Source: Symsagittifera roscoffensis (lineage: Eukaryota; Xenacoelomorpha; Acoela; Convolutidae). From it: a DNA stretch of 64,000 nt. A program made the position numbers and the translations under genes. How positions within the stretch are numbered: the stretch's first letter is position 1; every line of letters starts with the position of its first letter. The DNA lies in assembly GCF_963678635.1 (NCBI RefSeq), contig NC_087071.1, positions 1,974,537 to 2,038,536 of the forward strand, written 5' to 3'. Of the stretch, positions 33,840 to 46,250 are shown piece by piece. The notes under the pieces were generated by a model that saw only the letters and a program-made list of their open reading frames with translations, did not search any database and had not been told where the DNA came from.

Positions 33840-36182
33840 CTTATTAACATGTATGCAATGTCGCCTTGGAGATATTGACTGTTTAGACCCAATATATCCC
33901 TTCTATATAGTCCGCTAAGTCCCTTCCCTAAATACCAGAACCAGCAAGGGGTGAGCTGTGATCCGGTATTTGATGACAATCCCTTCGGGTGAAAGGTTGA
34001 TTTTGGTGGTCGATCGATGTAGTACACTGGGTTGCGCCCCCTTTGCTCGATTGCTCTCGACTGTTCTCTTCCTCGGAAAGAATCGCAAGAAACTGGATAG
34101 TAATTGAATTCAGAAAAAAAATTTCTATATAAACTGCTGAGTATAAGGGCCGCTAAGTGGCCTGAATACAATTTATTAGGTATCAATGAATTTAATCTGC
34201 GATAAGTTCCAGAAAGCTGCCTCTTGCAGTTCACTTTACAAACAATTCTAAGCAACTCTTCAACTTTGCTTCACAAAGCTTCACTAAAAATCTCGCGTCG
34301 AGAACTCACTTTAAAAATTTCACGAGTCACTCTCAGGACCCGTCTGAATTCTATAAGTCTCACAATTGTTCTCTCTAACTCACGGAGAATCATTTATTCG
34401 CTTTACTCGCAATAATTCTTCTGACTCTTACAGGCTCTCCGGTACCCTCCAATTCCTTATCTTTCTTGACACTTAGTTTTAGTTAAGTCACGCCATACCC
34501 TATCAGTCCTGACATCCGCCTAAATCACCCATCCGCACATGTTTTAAGACTACATCCCTCCCTCTGTCACTTCTACCACGTGCCAATTTCGGTTTCTTTT
34601 ATCAATCTTTTCACGCTTATGAGATACCCGGTATGCAGTAGCTGTCACAATTTGACCAAGCAAACAAATGTCATACGGTTCTAATCAACCAATTCCTGAA
34701 CTCTGTGAACTTCTGCTCTCGAGTTCAACTCAATCTCCAAACCATTCTATGTTTACTCAGTAATCCTCCCAAGGTCTTTATTTCAGTTATCCCGTTAACG
34801 TTCCGACCTCCCAAGTTCGTCTATTAGGGGTCAAATTAAACCAAAAATTCATCTCCGGGAAGCTAAGTAAATTCTCCGTCCATTCATACTATTTAGGAAA
34901 CTTAACTCTCATGCCGCGGTCTATTACTATTAGATTACTCTGGGACTACTTTTCTTTAGTCTAGTTGAATTGTTATTAATAGATTAGTCTAATTGAATTG
35001 CTATTAATAGATCCTTCGTCGAGCTAAGTTGAACACAATGTTTACCAAGTCCACTTTAATTTAAATTCTCTACTCCAAGGTTGTAATGTAAAAGCTGTAT
35101 CTCTATGGGCTTCTGCTGTAATTCCCAATATATAGGGTTTCCTCCCAATTTTTTTAACAAGATGACCCATTGTCATTTCCAGGGGTTGGGCTGGGAAACA
35201 CTGTGTTTCCAGGGGTTTCCGGTGTTAATATTGGGGCTTTCCATGCAATTTTGGGGTCAAAAAGTCCAATGGTCAACTTAAGGTCACCCAGAGTTCAACC
35301 GGGGTCAAACTTCCATATTTGGGTTCAGAATCCCATGGGGGTCCTAACTACCAATTTTCATCCATATCCCGTTAATACTTCCCAAGTTATCTCATTTCTA
35401 AGGTCCATTATCACTTTTCCCGGGAAAAAGCTATTAACACCGGAAGGAGTCACCGGAGGGGTTTCAATCACTAGGGGTCTTTTTTCCGGGTCCGTATCTT
35501 ATGTCCGCAATAAAATCGATATGCCCTCGCTCATTATTTCGCGTAAATTGCCTACTTCCGGTCAAAGAGGGTGTTTTTCCAAGTGCTATTAGCTTCCGGT
35601 CCAACCACCGGATTTGGTTCAAGTTGTATTACAAGATGTATCTTGCCACTACCTATCATCCCTCCAAGTTCCAGCTCCCTGTAATCATTGGAGGCCGAGA
35701 AACGACTTCCGGAAGTTAGGGGTGGGTTTGTTTAGTTAAGGCATAAAACCGGAAGTGGGGGTCTGAGGGGTCTGGGTTCCCAAATTTAAGCTCCCCCTAA
35801 CTAGGCCTACAACATACTAGAGTTTGAGCCCAAAACCGCCGCTAGTTTCCGAGTTCTGATAGGGCCATTTACACTTCCGGGGACCGTTATTACTTGCCCC
35901 CCAAGGGTCTGAGGGGTCCCGTTTTTTGTATGCCCGAGTCAAATCATCTCTAGTATCCGTCCTATGAGTTTCATAAACCTAGCAACCGAAGTTCCCTTTT
36001 GGGGGGGGGGATTCGCCTATTTTACTTCACCTGAGTTTTCTGCCATAAGAGGGACTATATCTTTGAAGATTCAACTATTTCGAACTTTTACCCTTTGTTT
36101 GCTGTACTACTTAACTTAATGACGAATCAATCTTACGCTCAGGCTACTATAGCATGTATTACATTAGAATCACCAATTCTAC
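33840..36182. mobile_element. GC-richer insert flanked by a 14-bp direct repeat
   Basis: Base composition changes sharply from about 33.8 to 36.1 kb: near-balanced GC with many CCGG, GGGG and CCCC. Both sides carry ATGCAAGACAAAAA (33826-33839 and 36183-36196). This could be a target-site duplication of an insertion of about 2.3 kb. Frames at 33734-34255 (minus) and 35170-35592 (plus) are long mainly because stop codons are rarer here; neither shows a motif. No reverse transcriptase, poly(A) tail or inverted ends were seen, so the class is open. Confidence 0.4.
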
Positions 36183-37009
36183 ATGCAAGACAAAAATAAA
36201 AATTAAAAGGGGCGTTCCAAATTACTGGAGTAAGAGACTCCTTAAAGAAAAAAAACGTTTCATAATGCCGGGAATGAACAGTTTTTGGCTTAATCAGTTT
36301 AAATCAAATTTTTTTAAGAAATAAAACTCAGCTTCGCTCTTGTTTTTGAAAAAAATTGGGATAGAAATTTTTTTGTTGATGCCAGTAGCAATTACAAAGT
36401 TTTTTCTTTTGCCCTTGTAAGAAATTGTATTAAAACAATTTTAGGCACTCATGAACCTTTATTTCGTACTCTTGCACTGAACCACGTAATTTTGGTACAA
36501 ATGGGACTTTACCAGGTCCAAGAGCAAAAACAACAGAAGAAAAATTACTTTTTTTATTTATTCGGTCTAAATGGTAAAACTGTTATAAGAATCATCAAAA
36601 CTTCAAAAAGAATAAATTATGCATGATTTGAATAATTCCATCGAGTTTTTTATTGAATTTTATTTGTAAAAGTTTTGAGTAAATTATTCAATTTATACAT
36701 TAGGTTTTTGTTTTCTCTGGTAATATTGACAAAGTCTTATCTTTAATATACCAATTAGCTTAAAAAACTAAAATTTTCCTGTTTTTCTGCTCTTGGACAG
36801 ACAATTCTTCTTATTGACTGGCCAGCCTGAAAACGTTGAATATTGGCTATAATTGCTATACGAATAAAATGCTAACGAATAGGCCAATTAAATTTTTTCG
36901 GAGCTTCAGCAGCAGGTATGGCTAAAATAGGCGAGGCGAAATTCTCAAACTCGGACAGATGACATGCGCATATTTACACTCTTATCTCTGAAACATGAGC
37001 AGGGGCGGA

Positions 37010-37343
37010 TTTGGGGGGAGCGGGCTTAATAACAGCAGGTTAATAACAAGCCGAAGGATCCCCCTTCGGGGCGACCAACCCTAAACATTTTCTGAAGGCG
37101 CCTTTGGCGCCAATATATACTAATTTTGAGAGGGGAGTGCGCGCCGAAAAAACGCAATTTTTTTTTTTCAAAATTTTCCAAAAAGTGCCAAAAAACGCCT
37201 TTTTGGCCTGTTTTTCAAAAATTTTGCCTGCGGCGCAGAATTTTCGGCCAAAAAAGGTCTTTTTAGTGCTTTGGGAGAGCTCGGAAAATCAGTTTCATCG
37301 GCCTAAAAATCGACCCCTCGAGAAAATCCTAGATCCGCCCCTG
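37010..37343. mobile_element. hAT-type MITE, right-arm counterpart
   Basis: It ends CCTAGATCCGCCCCTG followed by GATTAAAT, the reverse complement of the left-arm duplication ATTTAATC. The other side starts AGGGGCGGATTTGG but is preceded by ACATGAGC and not the duplication. One flank has therefore been rearranged in this arm. Confidence 0.75.
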
Positions 37344-39438
37344 GATTAAATTTACGCCAAAATCTTCCTTCTATGCATTTTATCCCCCCATTCTCTTTTA
37401 TAGGTCGACAAAATTACTATATAGACCCTATTGTCGAAGCACGAAGATGGAGGGGGAGAGGTGGATGTCCCAATTCCCCTGAATAATCGGCTACTGATTA
37501 TGACTTGCTCAAATTTGGTCTGCCTTATTGTCTTAATTTTCCGTTTTTTTACAAAATTAAGTTAACAGCAACATTTTTTGTTCATTGGAAGCATTTGGAA
37601 TCGGGGGAAAAATTGTGCGTCAGTTTTTTGTGTGCAGAATTCAGAAAGTGAGTTAGCAGGATTCTGCACCGCATTTTATGCCATACCTGCGCAGGACCAG
37701 CAGTGAGTCTCAAATTTTAGAACCCAAATCTGAGTAATGACACATATTAGGAGTTGAATGAAAAAATTGATAATTTCAGAAGTTTTTTTGCAAAAATCTG
37801 CACCGACTCGATTTTAAGTTTGCAAGACTCAATTGACTAAGTTTGGGGGGAAATCTTTTTCAAGTAGATTGTTCATAACTGTTCAACCATTTTTGGCTGC
37901 AGATTGAGCGGGAATTCCTCAATTACAATTAACTAGACTTGAACAAACTATTTCTGGAATTCCAGAAAAAAAGATCACTTGAATCTTGAATCACTTAAAT
38001 CACTTAAAAACAATAGGCTTTTCTGCTTTTGATACTTCTGTCTGGAATTTATAAGACGAAACTAAATGAAACTAAATAAGGGTGATGGGCGCACAAGCTG
38101 CAAGGCCAATTAGCCGAAAACAAGACTACCAGGATCTCTATGATTAATTCCCCCTTTTGTAAGAGGCGAGGAGATTCGTTACAAAATACAAATTTATCGT
38201 ATGTTTAACCATTGAATTATTTATCTTTAGTGGTAGCAAATCGTTACTAAAGGCACCAAACCGGGAAAAACTATTTAAATAGACCTGATTACTCACCCGC
38301 TTTCTCGCTCAGATTTGCGGAAGGATGTTAAATTTTTGGTCTTTTTGAAGCAAATGATGTAATTTCGGCTTCAAGATATGGCGGTTGGTGAAACATCGGC
38401 CCAAATTACTTGAAATAAATCTCTACTAAGAAATGTATTTCTTCTGATGGGTGCACAGTGCTTGTAATATTATTCGATTGATACTTATGGAATATGCATT
38501 TCAAAAAAAACTTAGTCCAAGTCGTTTTTCATGCTTAAGTGAACGCATAATTTGGATAAATTTGATAGGTTAAAATTTTAGTAGTTTTAATATATCATTC
38601 GGCGAGGAAATCGAGAAACAATTTCAAAAGGCAGATTGAAAAAACGATCTCAAAATGATAAGTTTACTGCGCCGAAGTTCACAGAGCAGAAAAACAATGA
38701 ATACGAGATAAATAATCAAGGGGTTATCGAGTGATTAAAATCATCTTTTTTAAATTTTAGTAAGAGTGGTTTCAAATTCATAATATAATAAATTATTAAC
38801 GTTTGGAACTGAATGTGGGTACGATTAGAAAATGTTCTGAGTAAATTGGAGTTTTAGTTAGGTAAGTTCCGAGAAAATGAAACAAGATAGTTAATAGTTA
38901 TAATAAACGTTCTGTGACCAATCTGATTTTTTAACAACATTTTAACAACCCCCCCCCCCCCTAAATGACCAACCGTAGAATTTCCCCCTAGTCACGTATT
39001 CAATTTTAAAATTTATTCAGTATAATTTATGCATTTCGAACAAAGCCGCACATAAATTTGTTGTCAAAATTGGATATCAAATTATTTTCTATGCATCTAA
39101 GGTATACTCAAAAATATTTCTCGAATAATCCATATTTTCTCCCCCCTAAATCAAGTTGGGGGAGGGGGAATTGTACGGTTGAACCAAATTGTGTTTTGTT
39201 GCTGATCAATTAACAAAAAATTTTGAATTTTCCGTCCGTCTATCGAGGAATGCGCCTCTGTGCGGATGCGAAGCTGTATCTATGTATATGTATCACTGCA
39301 TTCTCAAATCGAAAGTAAGCAGACAAATACTATAATAACCACTCACAATTGAAATGAGAAAGCAAACACACAAAACAAACAAATTTTAAATATTCATTTC
39401 TTCACTGTATTGAATATGAATTTCTTCGATTCTGATTG

Positions 39439-40370
39439 CCCGGGTTGACCTCCATACACCGAAAATGCTTATCATACAATTCCATACATCAAGTGTGTGG
39501 GAAAATGCTTGTCATACAATTTTCATACAATTTCTAAAAATGGTTGAAAACTGGTATTAACTCATTTCTGTGGCTGTTTGATTCTAATAAAACAATCTGG
39601 TGATAAAAAAAACTGAGGTTTTCGTTTTTTGAAAAAAATGCTTATCATACAATTCCCATATATGGAAATTGTATGACTGGCATTTTTTTGGTGGCGACAC
39701 AAAAAATTTTTCAAGTTGTTTTGAAAATTTAGCCCAAAAAATAGCCCAAAAAATAGCCCAAGATTTTCGTACGCAATCAAACATTTTTCAAACAAAAATT
39801 TTGCATGCAAATTTTATTATTTTGTGTGCATAACGTAGTCCTGGATACAATAAAATTGGCTTAATTTTTTCTTTTCACTTAATTTGATTTTTCAAAAACG
39901 CTGAAAATTCCTCTTTCTTTTGTATGGGGTGTTAATGTACGCCTTGATCAATGTCTGATAATTTAAAAATTCAAAAATTTAATATAATCATCATAAAAAA
40001 ATTTTGCCAAAAAATAAAAGTTTGTTACTTTTGTTATATCAATTGTGAAAGACAGCCAAATTCAGGTCGTTTTCTATGCATTGTAAATGCAAGACCGTCC
40101 AACCTTTGGTGTTTTGAGTAACCAAGGTCTTTGTCACTTGTGTTCGGTTGCAACTACAACCGAAAATTTTTCAGAAACTAAATTTAGAAAGAAAAAATAA
40201 AAAATTTTTGTTTATGGGAAAACATCTATCATACAATTTTCATATATGGAAAAATGCTTATCATAGAGTTTTCATACAATTTTCTGTACGTATGGAATTG
40301 TATGAAATTGTATGACAAGAAGTTTCTCATATCTGGAAATTGTATGATAAGAAGTTTTGGTCAACCCGGG
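39439..40370. mobile_element. CCCGGGTTGACC-ended element, copy 2 (empty site known)
   Basis: 932 bp with perfect CCCGGGTTGACC / GGTCAACCCGGG ends. The matching place in the left arm (about 25505-25530) is uninterrupted and reads GATTCTGATTGGCTAAT on the opposite strand. Here it is GATTCTGATTG, element, TGGCTATTAT. Only TG is duplicated. This fixes both ends and a 2-bp target duplication. The interior carries inverted copies of ATTGTATGATAAGCATTTT. Minus-strand frames (39562-39810) overlap one another and are not clear genes. Confidence 0.85.
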
Positions 40371-41382
40371 TGGCTATTATGCTATTTGACTGCTTAATGA
40401 CGAGTATGAGCACGCGGTTGTTATAGATCCTTTTTATGAAATTGTTTTGTTTTCTCACTTATATCAGAAGTTCTGCGAATCACACCCGAAACGTGCGGGA
40501 TCCTGCGCCACTTATTTTGCCATACCTCCTCAGGACCAGCAAAAGAGTCTCAAATTTTGGAACCCAAATCTGGGTAGTTAAACTAATAGTCAAAAAACAA
40601 CTGGAATGGAATGAAAAAAAAAATGAATATAATTTTTGGAAATTTTTTGCAGAAATCTGCACCGACACAATTTTACTTACGTAGGATCCAACTTATTACA
40701 CAACTTTTCAACCAAATTTGACTGCAGATTAAACGGAAAAATGTTAATTACAATTAGCTAGATTCGAACAAACTAGTTCTGGATTTCTAGACTAAGACAC
40801 TTGAATCTTGAATCAATTGAAAACAAATCGGCTTTTCTGCTCTTGATACTTCTGCCTGGAGGTGATAGCAGCGTAAAATCAATAGGAGTGCCAACAAGTA
40901 GCAAGTCCAACGAGTCAAAAATAAAATAACTTTCGAAATCATTGCTGTTTGTTGTCACTGTTTCTTTTGCAACATATCGTCACTGTTGTTAAGCAACTCG
41001 GTACGTTATTTTGTTTGGATCAAATTTCTACCCCTTAAAAGAAGTGGAATTCAAACTTGTTCCAGTCCCAGTTCATAATTATACACTTCTCACTTTTATG
41101 GGGGGATGGGTAAAATTTTGGGGGCCGTAAATTGGGGCAAGGGATAAGCATAAAATGTGAGGGGTCAGAAAGCGAATGCATGTGGGTTTTGGAAGGGTGT
41201 GTCTGTTGGGAAGGGAGGAAGCCTGGAATGGTGTTTGGTGGTGGAGACCGGTAATAAGTGAGTCTGAATATGGGATGGATAGTAGTGTGGTGGGGGATGG
41301 GATTAGGAATGGGGCTCTGAGGGTCGGAAAACTGAGGGGAAAAGGGCATGAACATATGATCGTTAGGGTGTTAGGCCAATAA

Positions 41383-42383
41383 GACTCAAGACCAACGATC
41401 TGGAAAAAAAGATACTCAGACGGAGAGAAGGTCCCTTTCACTTTTAAAGGTTTTAACTTTGAGAACATTTCACTGTTCAACTTTTAAATTTCAATTTATT
41501 GTGAATAAGTAGAACTAGCTTTTACTGGGAAAATTCTCGTGGCGCATCCAAACATTAACAAAAAAAAAGTAAGAACATTCCATCCTCTTTAGCAAACTCA
41601 TCTTATAGACCCAAATATACCTTGCAAAAACGTGAGTCACCTTTTTCATACAACTGTGATTGCGAAAAAAAACTTCTGGAATAAACAATCATTTTCTTTA
41701 TCAAATTGAATAAAATCATCCTACAACGTCTAACACTCCAACGGACAGCAATGTTGGTTGTATCCAACGGACAGCAAGAAGGATCTAGAGTGGAGAACAA
41801 TAAAAGAAAAACGTGATTGAACGGAAAACATTTGATGACGAGGAAAAATATTCCTTTAAAATTGAAACATAACACTTTATTGGAAATATTAAAGAAGCAG
41901 CGAATACGAAACTTCGATCAACGATATACCTCGCACTCGGAAAAGAAAGTAAAGAGGTCATATGCCAAAAACAAAAACTATTAAAATTGACCTTCCAATT
42001 TTATTTAAAGACTTCTGAGAGAATTCAGCATTCGTTTTCGCAGCAAACACCAACATCAACTTCGAAAAACCCAAATTTTTGAACCGCAATCATCGCGACA
42101 ATAATTCTTTCTATCAACTCTGAGTAGCTTCAACAGAAACCGCGAGGAGATGAAGAATGACTCAGAGACAAAATGACTGTTTCGACCACTTGAAAATTGG
42201 GGAGGAACTTTGTTTTCGGGTGTTTTTTTCTTTTTTAATATTTACGCAAAATCAGGTAGGAAACATAACAATATGAAACCTTCTTAGACGCTAGATTTTG
42301 AAGCATCTTTATTACATTCTACTGTACTACATTCTGGCTACAATTTTGAGCGATTACCTGATAGAAGGTATCCTGCAGAAGTA
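41383..42383. other. Interval between the inverted repeat and the 445-bp array
   Basis: A local direct repeat CCAACGGACAGCAA occurs twice near 41730-41780. A minus-strand frame at 41603-41875 has no motif. No gene is supported. Confidence 0.4.
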
Positions 42384-44150
42384 ACTACTGTCGGAGTTGA
42401 GTAAGTAATTTGGTTTTCTGATGTAGAGTTATGTCAATATGTTTATTAAAATGAATTTTTTTCTTAAAAATCACAAACAAAGTTTAATAATAAAAAGATT
42501 GCTAGTACAAATTCAATTCATGCTTTCTTAGGATATTTTAAAGGGTCTGGATTAGGAAAGCTATCAAAGTTAGAAAAATGCCAAAAAGTATCTAAATTTT
42601 TCTTTTTAACTAGATTTTTTTATTGTTTAGAAAAAAATAAAACTTATTGTCGTACGCGGTAAGGCTGCCGATGGTTTGAGAAAGAGAAGTGTAGGTTTGA
42701 AGTTGCTAATAAAAATCACAAAATAGAAACAAAAATTACGATGATTTCTGAAATGCTACTTAGTAAAAAAAAGCAAATTTTGACATTTTTGGCAAAGTTG
42801 AAAAAAAAGTTTTGAAAAAAAAGTTTTAACTGCTGTCGGAGTTGAGTAAGTAATTTGGTTTTCTGATGAAGAGTTATATCAATATGTTTATTAAAATGAA
42901 TTTTCTTCTTAAAAATCACAAACAAAGTTTAATAATAAAAAGATTGCTAGTACAAATGCAATTCATGCTTTCTTAGGATATTTTAAAGGGTCTGGATTAG
43001 GAAAGCTATCAAAGTTAGAAAAATGCCAAAAAGTATCTAAATTTTTCTTTTTAACTAGATTTTTTTATAGTTTAGAAAAAAATAAAACTTATTGTCGTAC
43101 GCGGTAAGGCTGCCGATGGTTTGAGAAAGAGAAGTGTAGGTTTGAAGTTGTTAATAAAAATCACAAAATAGAAACAAAAATTACGATGATTTCTGAAATG
43201 CTACTTAGTAAAAAAAAGCAAATTTTGACATTTTTGGCAAAGTTGAAAAAAAAGTTTTGAAAAAAAAGTTTTAACTACTGTCGGAGTTGAGTAAGTAATT
43301 TGGTTTTCTGATGTAGAGTTATGTCAATATGTTTATTAAAATGAATTTTCTTCTTAAAAATCACAAACAAAGTTTAATAATAAAAAGATTGCTAGTACAA
43401 ATGCAATTCATGCTTTCTTAGGATATTTTAAAGGGTCTGGATTAGGAAAGCTATCAAAGTTAGAAAAATGCCAAAAAGTATCTAAATTTTTCTTTTTAAC
43501 TAGATTTTTTTATTGTTTAGAAAAAAATAAAACTTATTGTCGTACGCGGTAAGGCTGCCGATGGTTTGAGAAAGAGAAGTGTAGGTTTGAAGTTGTTAAT
43601 AAAAATCACAAAATAGAAACAAAAAATACGATGATTTCTGAAATGCTACTTAGTAAAAAAAAGCAAATTTTGACATTTTTGGCAAAGTTGAAAAAAAAGT
43701 TTTGAAAAAAAAGTTTTAACTACTGTCGGAGTTGAGTAAGTAATTTGGTTTTCTGATGTAGAGTTATGTCAATATGTTTATTAAAATGAATTTTCTTCTT
43801 AAAAATCACAAACAAAGTTTAATAATAAAAAGATTGCTAGTACAAATGCAATTCATGCTTTCTTAGGATATTTTAAAGGGTCTGGATTAGGAAAGCTATC
43901 AAAGTTAGAAAAATGCCAAAAAGTATCTAAATTTTTCTTTTTAACTAGATTTTTTTATAGTTTAGAAAAAAATAAAACTTATTGTCGTACGCGGTAAGGC
44001 TGCCGATGGTTTGAGAAAGAGAAGTGTAGGTTTGAAGTTGTTAATAAAAATCACAAAATAGAAACAAAAATTACATGATTTCTGAAATGCTACTTGGTAA
44101 AAAAACGCAAATTTTGACATTTTTGGCAAAGTTGAAAAAAAAGTTTTAAA
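42384..44150 (+). repeat. 445-bp tandem repeat, four copies
   Basis: Units start at 42384, 42829, 43274 and 43719 with ACT.CTGTCGGAGTTGAG, exactly 445 bp apart; the last stops at about 44150. Copies differ at only a few bases. Each unit holds the same 64-codon open stretch on the plus strand (for example about 42470-42662), with Leu/Lys/Phe-rich and Cys-containing sequence, running into CGCG/GTAAGG, a good splice-donor sequence. There is no ATG. The repeat could be an amplified exon or just a minisatellite. Confidence 0.93.
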
Positions 44151-45829
44151 AAATTGTACAAATGAGTTTAAAGTTGGTAGTTGAAAGGTGATTTGCTTTC
44201 GGAAGTATTTTTTATTATTTCAAAGTTATTGAGTGAAGTCGAATAGTTTATTGATTTTTAACAAGTGAGTTGTGTCTGAAGGGGTTTGAGGGAAGGGAAA
44301 CTCGGAGTTCTGGGTATAAAGTTGCTAATTGTTGTTTTTACTTACTCGATCATTAGAGGTTTTGATGGGATAGGTTGTCTTTAAGCTGAGTGATTTTTTG
44401 ATTTTTTTTTCATTAGGGCCAATTTGTCAATTTTCTTGTCTTGATTTTTGTGATCTAATTGTACTCAATATTGTTGATTTTTCTATGGGTTGATAGAAGG
44501 GCGCTGTTACTCCTATATACGGTATTTATTTAAATTGTCAAATATGAGGAAACTGTTTATTTTTGACCTATAAGTATCTGAGTTAGAGTTATATTTCTAG
44601 TTCAAATTGGAGTTATGTCGGCTAATAGTAGCAGTGGTACTGAATAAAGCGTGAGATAGTCTCAAATGATATCCTTGGTTGATTTTTGGATGATTACTTC
44701 TGAGAAAGAGAGATGATAAATATTGAACAAAAAAAGCATTAAAAAATGATTTTCTTAAATGTTTTCAAATATGTGGTGAATATTAATTGTTCGAAGATAC
44801 TTAAAGAGTGTATAGCTAATCAGAAAGTTGTTGAAGTTCTACTTTCTTTACTATCTTAGGTTGAGGGATACAAACTTTCGGTTTTTTCTCGGTTGATTTC
44901 GTAGTCAAGGCAATTGCCGTTGTGATTTTTTTGGTTTCCAATACTAGAATTTTGTCTTGTAATTTACGATTTGTTCTTTAATTTGTATGGGGGCTTTTAG
45001 AGCGTTTTTCTGGTATGCTTCTTTGTTATTTTATTTGAGAATTGTGGTAGGTAGTTTGGAAATTCAATCATTTTAGGATCATTGTTTTCTTGGGATGTCT
45101 CAACAAGGTGTAACGCTGTTGAGTATAAGTGTGTTTGCTCGCGAAGAGCACATCTGGGTAAAATGATAAAGGGTTATTCATGAGTTTTGTTATTTCTTTT
45201 TTGGTCACTTAATATATATTTTAAATCTGTAGGGTCTATGATTTGTTTTGGTCCTTTTCTTAAGGGTTGTAATTTTTGAAATTCCTTTTGCATCGTACAA
45301 TTCGGAATTAATACAAATATTTCTACTTTGAGATCTGAGGCTGATTTGAAGCTTGAACTTGTTTGGTATTGAATGTTTTGTCTCTGTATTAGTTTCTTTG
45401 CAGTTTCTTGATAAATTTCATTTATTTATTATCTTTGATTAAAATTCATTCCGTGGGGCTATCGAAAGTTAATTTTAAAGTTTATGGGCGATGAAAATGA
45501 TATTCATCATGAGTATGGAGTGGTGTGTTATAACAATTTGTGTCTTTCGTTACTTGACAGGGTCATTGTGATTTTTTGAGGGAAATTGCTGTGAAAAACT
45601 TGGGTTTGCATGGATCAACAACCATTTTATAAGGTAAAACTTGAAGTGTTGTTGTAATTTGAGAGTTATATGCTAGTGGGGACAACTTTATGTCTGGTGA
45701 ACATTAAGTATAAGTTTTATCATTTCCCTTGATTATACGTCGGCGGTATACTTGTAATGAACGGTTCATAGTCAACTAGATCATTATCCATGTAGCATGT
45801 GATGCTCTAGGTTTTTGTTTCTAGTTATA
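44151..45829 (-). mobile_element. Probable 3' part of a decayed antisense retroelement
   Basis: The plus strand is T- and G-rich, with few long frames, as expected for the complement of an A-rich retroelement. It lies downstream (on the minus strand) of the integrase remnant. No long terminal repeat or polypurine tract could be paired by eye. Confidence 0.35.
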
Positions 45830-46250
45830 TAAACGACATGAGATGATAGTTTCATTATTAACAATTTCTGTTCCGTTATCTGTAACAAGAACTTCTGTTA
45901 ATCCAAATTTTGGTACCTAATGTTATAAAGTGTTACGTACGCGCAATAAGCATTGCAGTATGATAAAGGGTTTAGTGCTAGGTAATGAATATATGCGTCT
46001 AAAACGACCATTATGTATGAGTTTCCTTCAGACGATAGTAATATACGGCCTTTTGTACCGAAAGAGGTTCCCTGGTTAAAATTTAAAGTTGGTCCTTTAA
46101 AGTCTTGTTTATCTGCAATTTGTCTGCAATGGGGAGAGGATTTATTCGGTTGACACGTGAGACAGTCATCGCAGAGTACTTTGATCTGTATTGACGGGTG
46201 CGGAAAAAAAATTTGTGTGAAATTATGATATGTTTTTTTTTCTGATCTAA
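45830..46250 (-). pseudogene. Integrase remnant of a Ty3/gypsy-like retrotransposon
   Basis: Minus-strand translation gives an HHCC-like zinc-binding end (Cys-Asp-Asp-Cys-Leu-Thr-Cys-Gln, about 46150-46175). The first catalytic part follows (Val-Val-Leu-Asp-Ala-Tyr, about 45990-46010), then, after a frameshift, the second (Val-Thr-Asp-Asn-Gly-Thr-Glu, about 45870-45900). The order and spacing are those of an rve-type integrase core, which inserts the element's DNA. Stops and frame changes make it non-functional. The third acidic residue was not located. The class is judged from the pattern alone; a related Ginger-type transposase is possible. Confidence 0.72.

Larger units (their letters stand above)
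36490..41382 (-). repeat. Right arm of a giant inverted repeat
   Basis: Inverted partner of 24498-28850 (anchors given there). It is longer by one insertion at 39439-40370 and lacks the second degenerate MITE of the left arm. The module with CATACCTGC and GACCAGCA occurs three times (about 36915, 37682, 40525), matching three in the left arm (about 25350, 27118, 28403). Frames at 41035-41480 are the mirror of those at 24520 and follow the low-complexity C-rich strand. Confidence 0.88.

Noticed and set aside
33734-34255. 173-codon minus-strand frame
   Set aside because: It lies in the GC-richer island where stops are rarer and extends past the island edge into AT-rich DNA. No motif and no conserved copy.
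39562-39810. Protein-coding gene in the CCCGGG-family elements (also 29756-30047)
   Set aside because: Several overlapping frames of similar length occur in the same short element and the copies do not keep one frame. No transposase motif.
42384-44150. CRISPR-like array
   Set aside because: Units are 445 bp and identical throughout, with no repeat-spacer alternation, in a clearly eukaryotic sequence.
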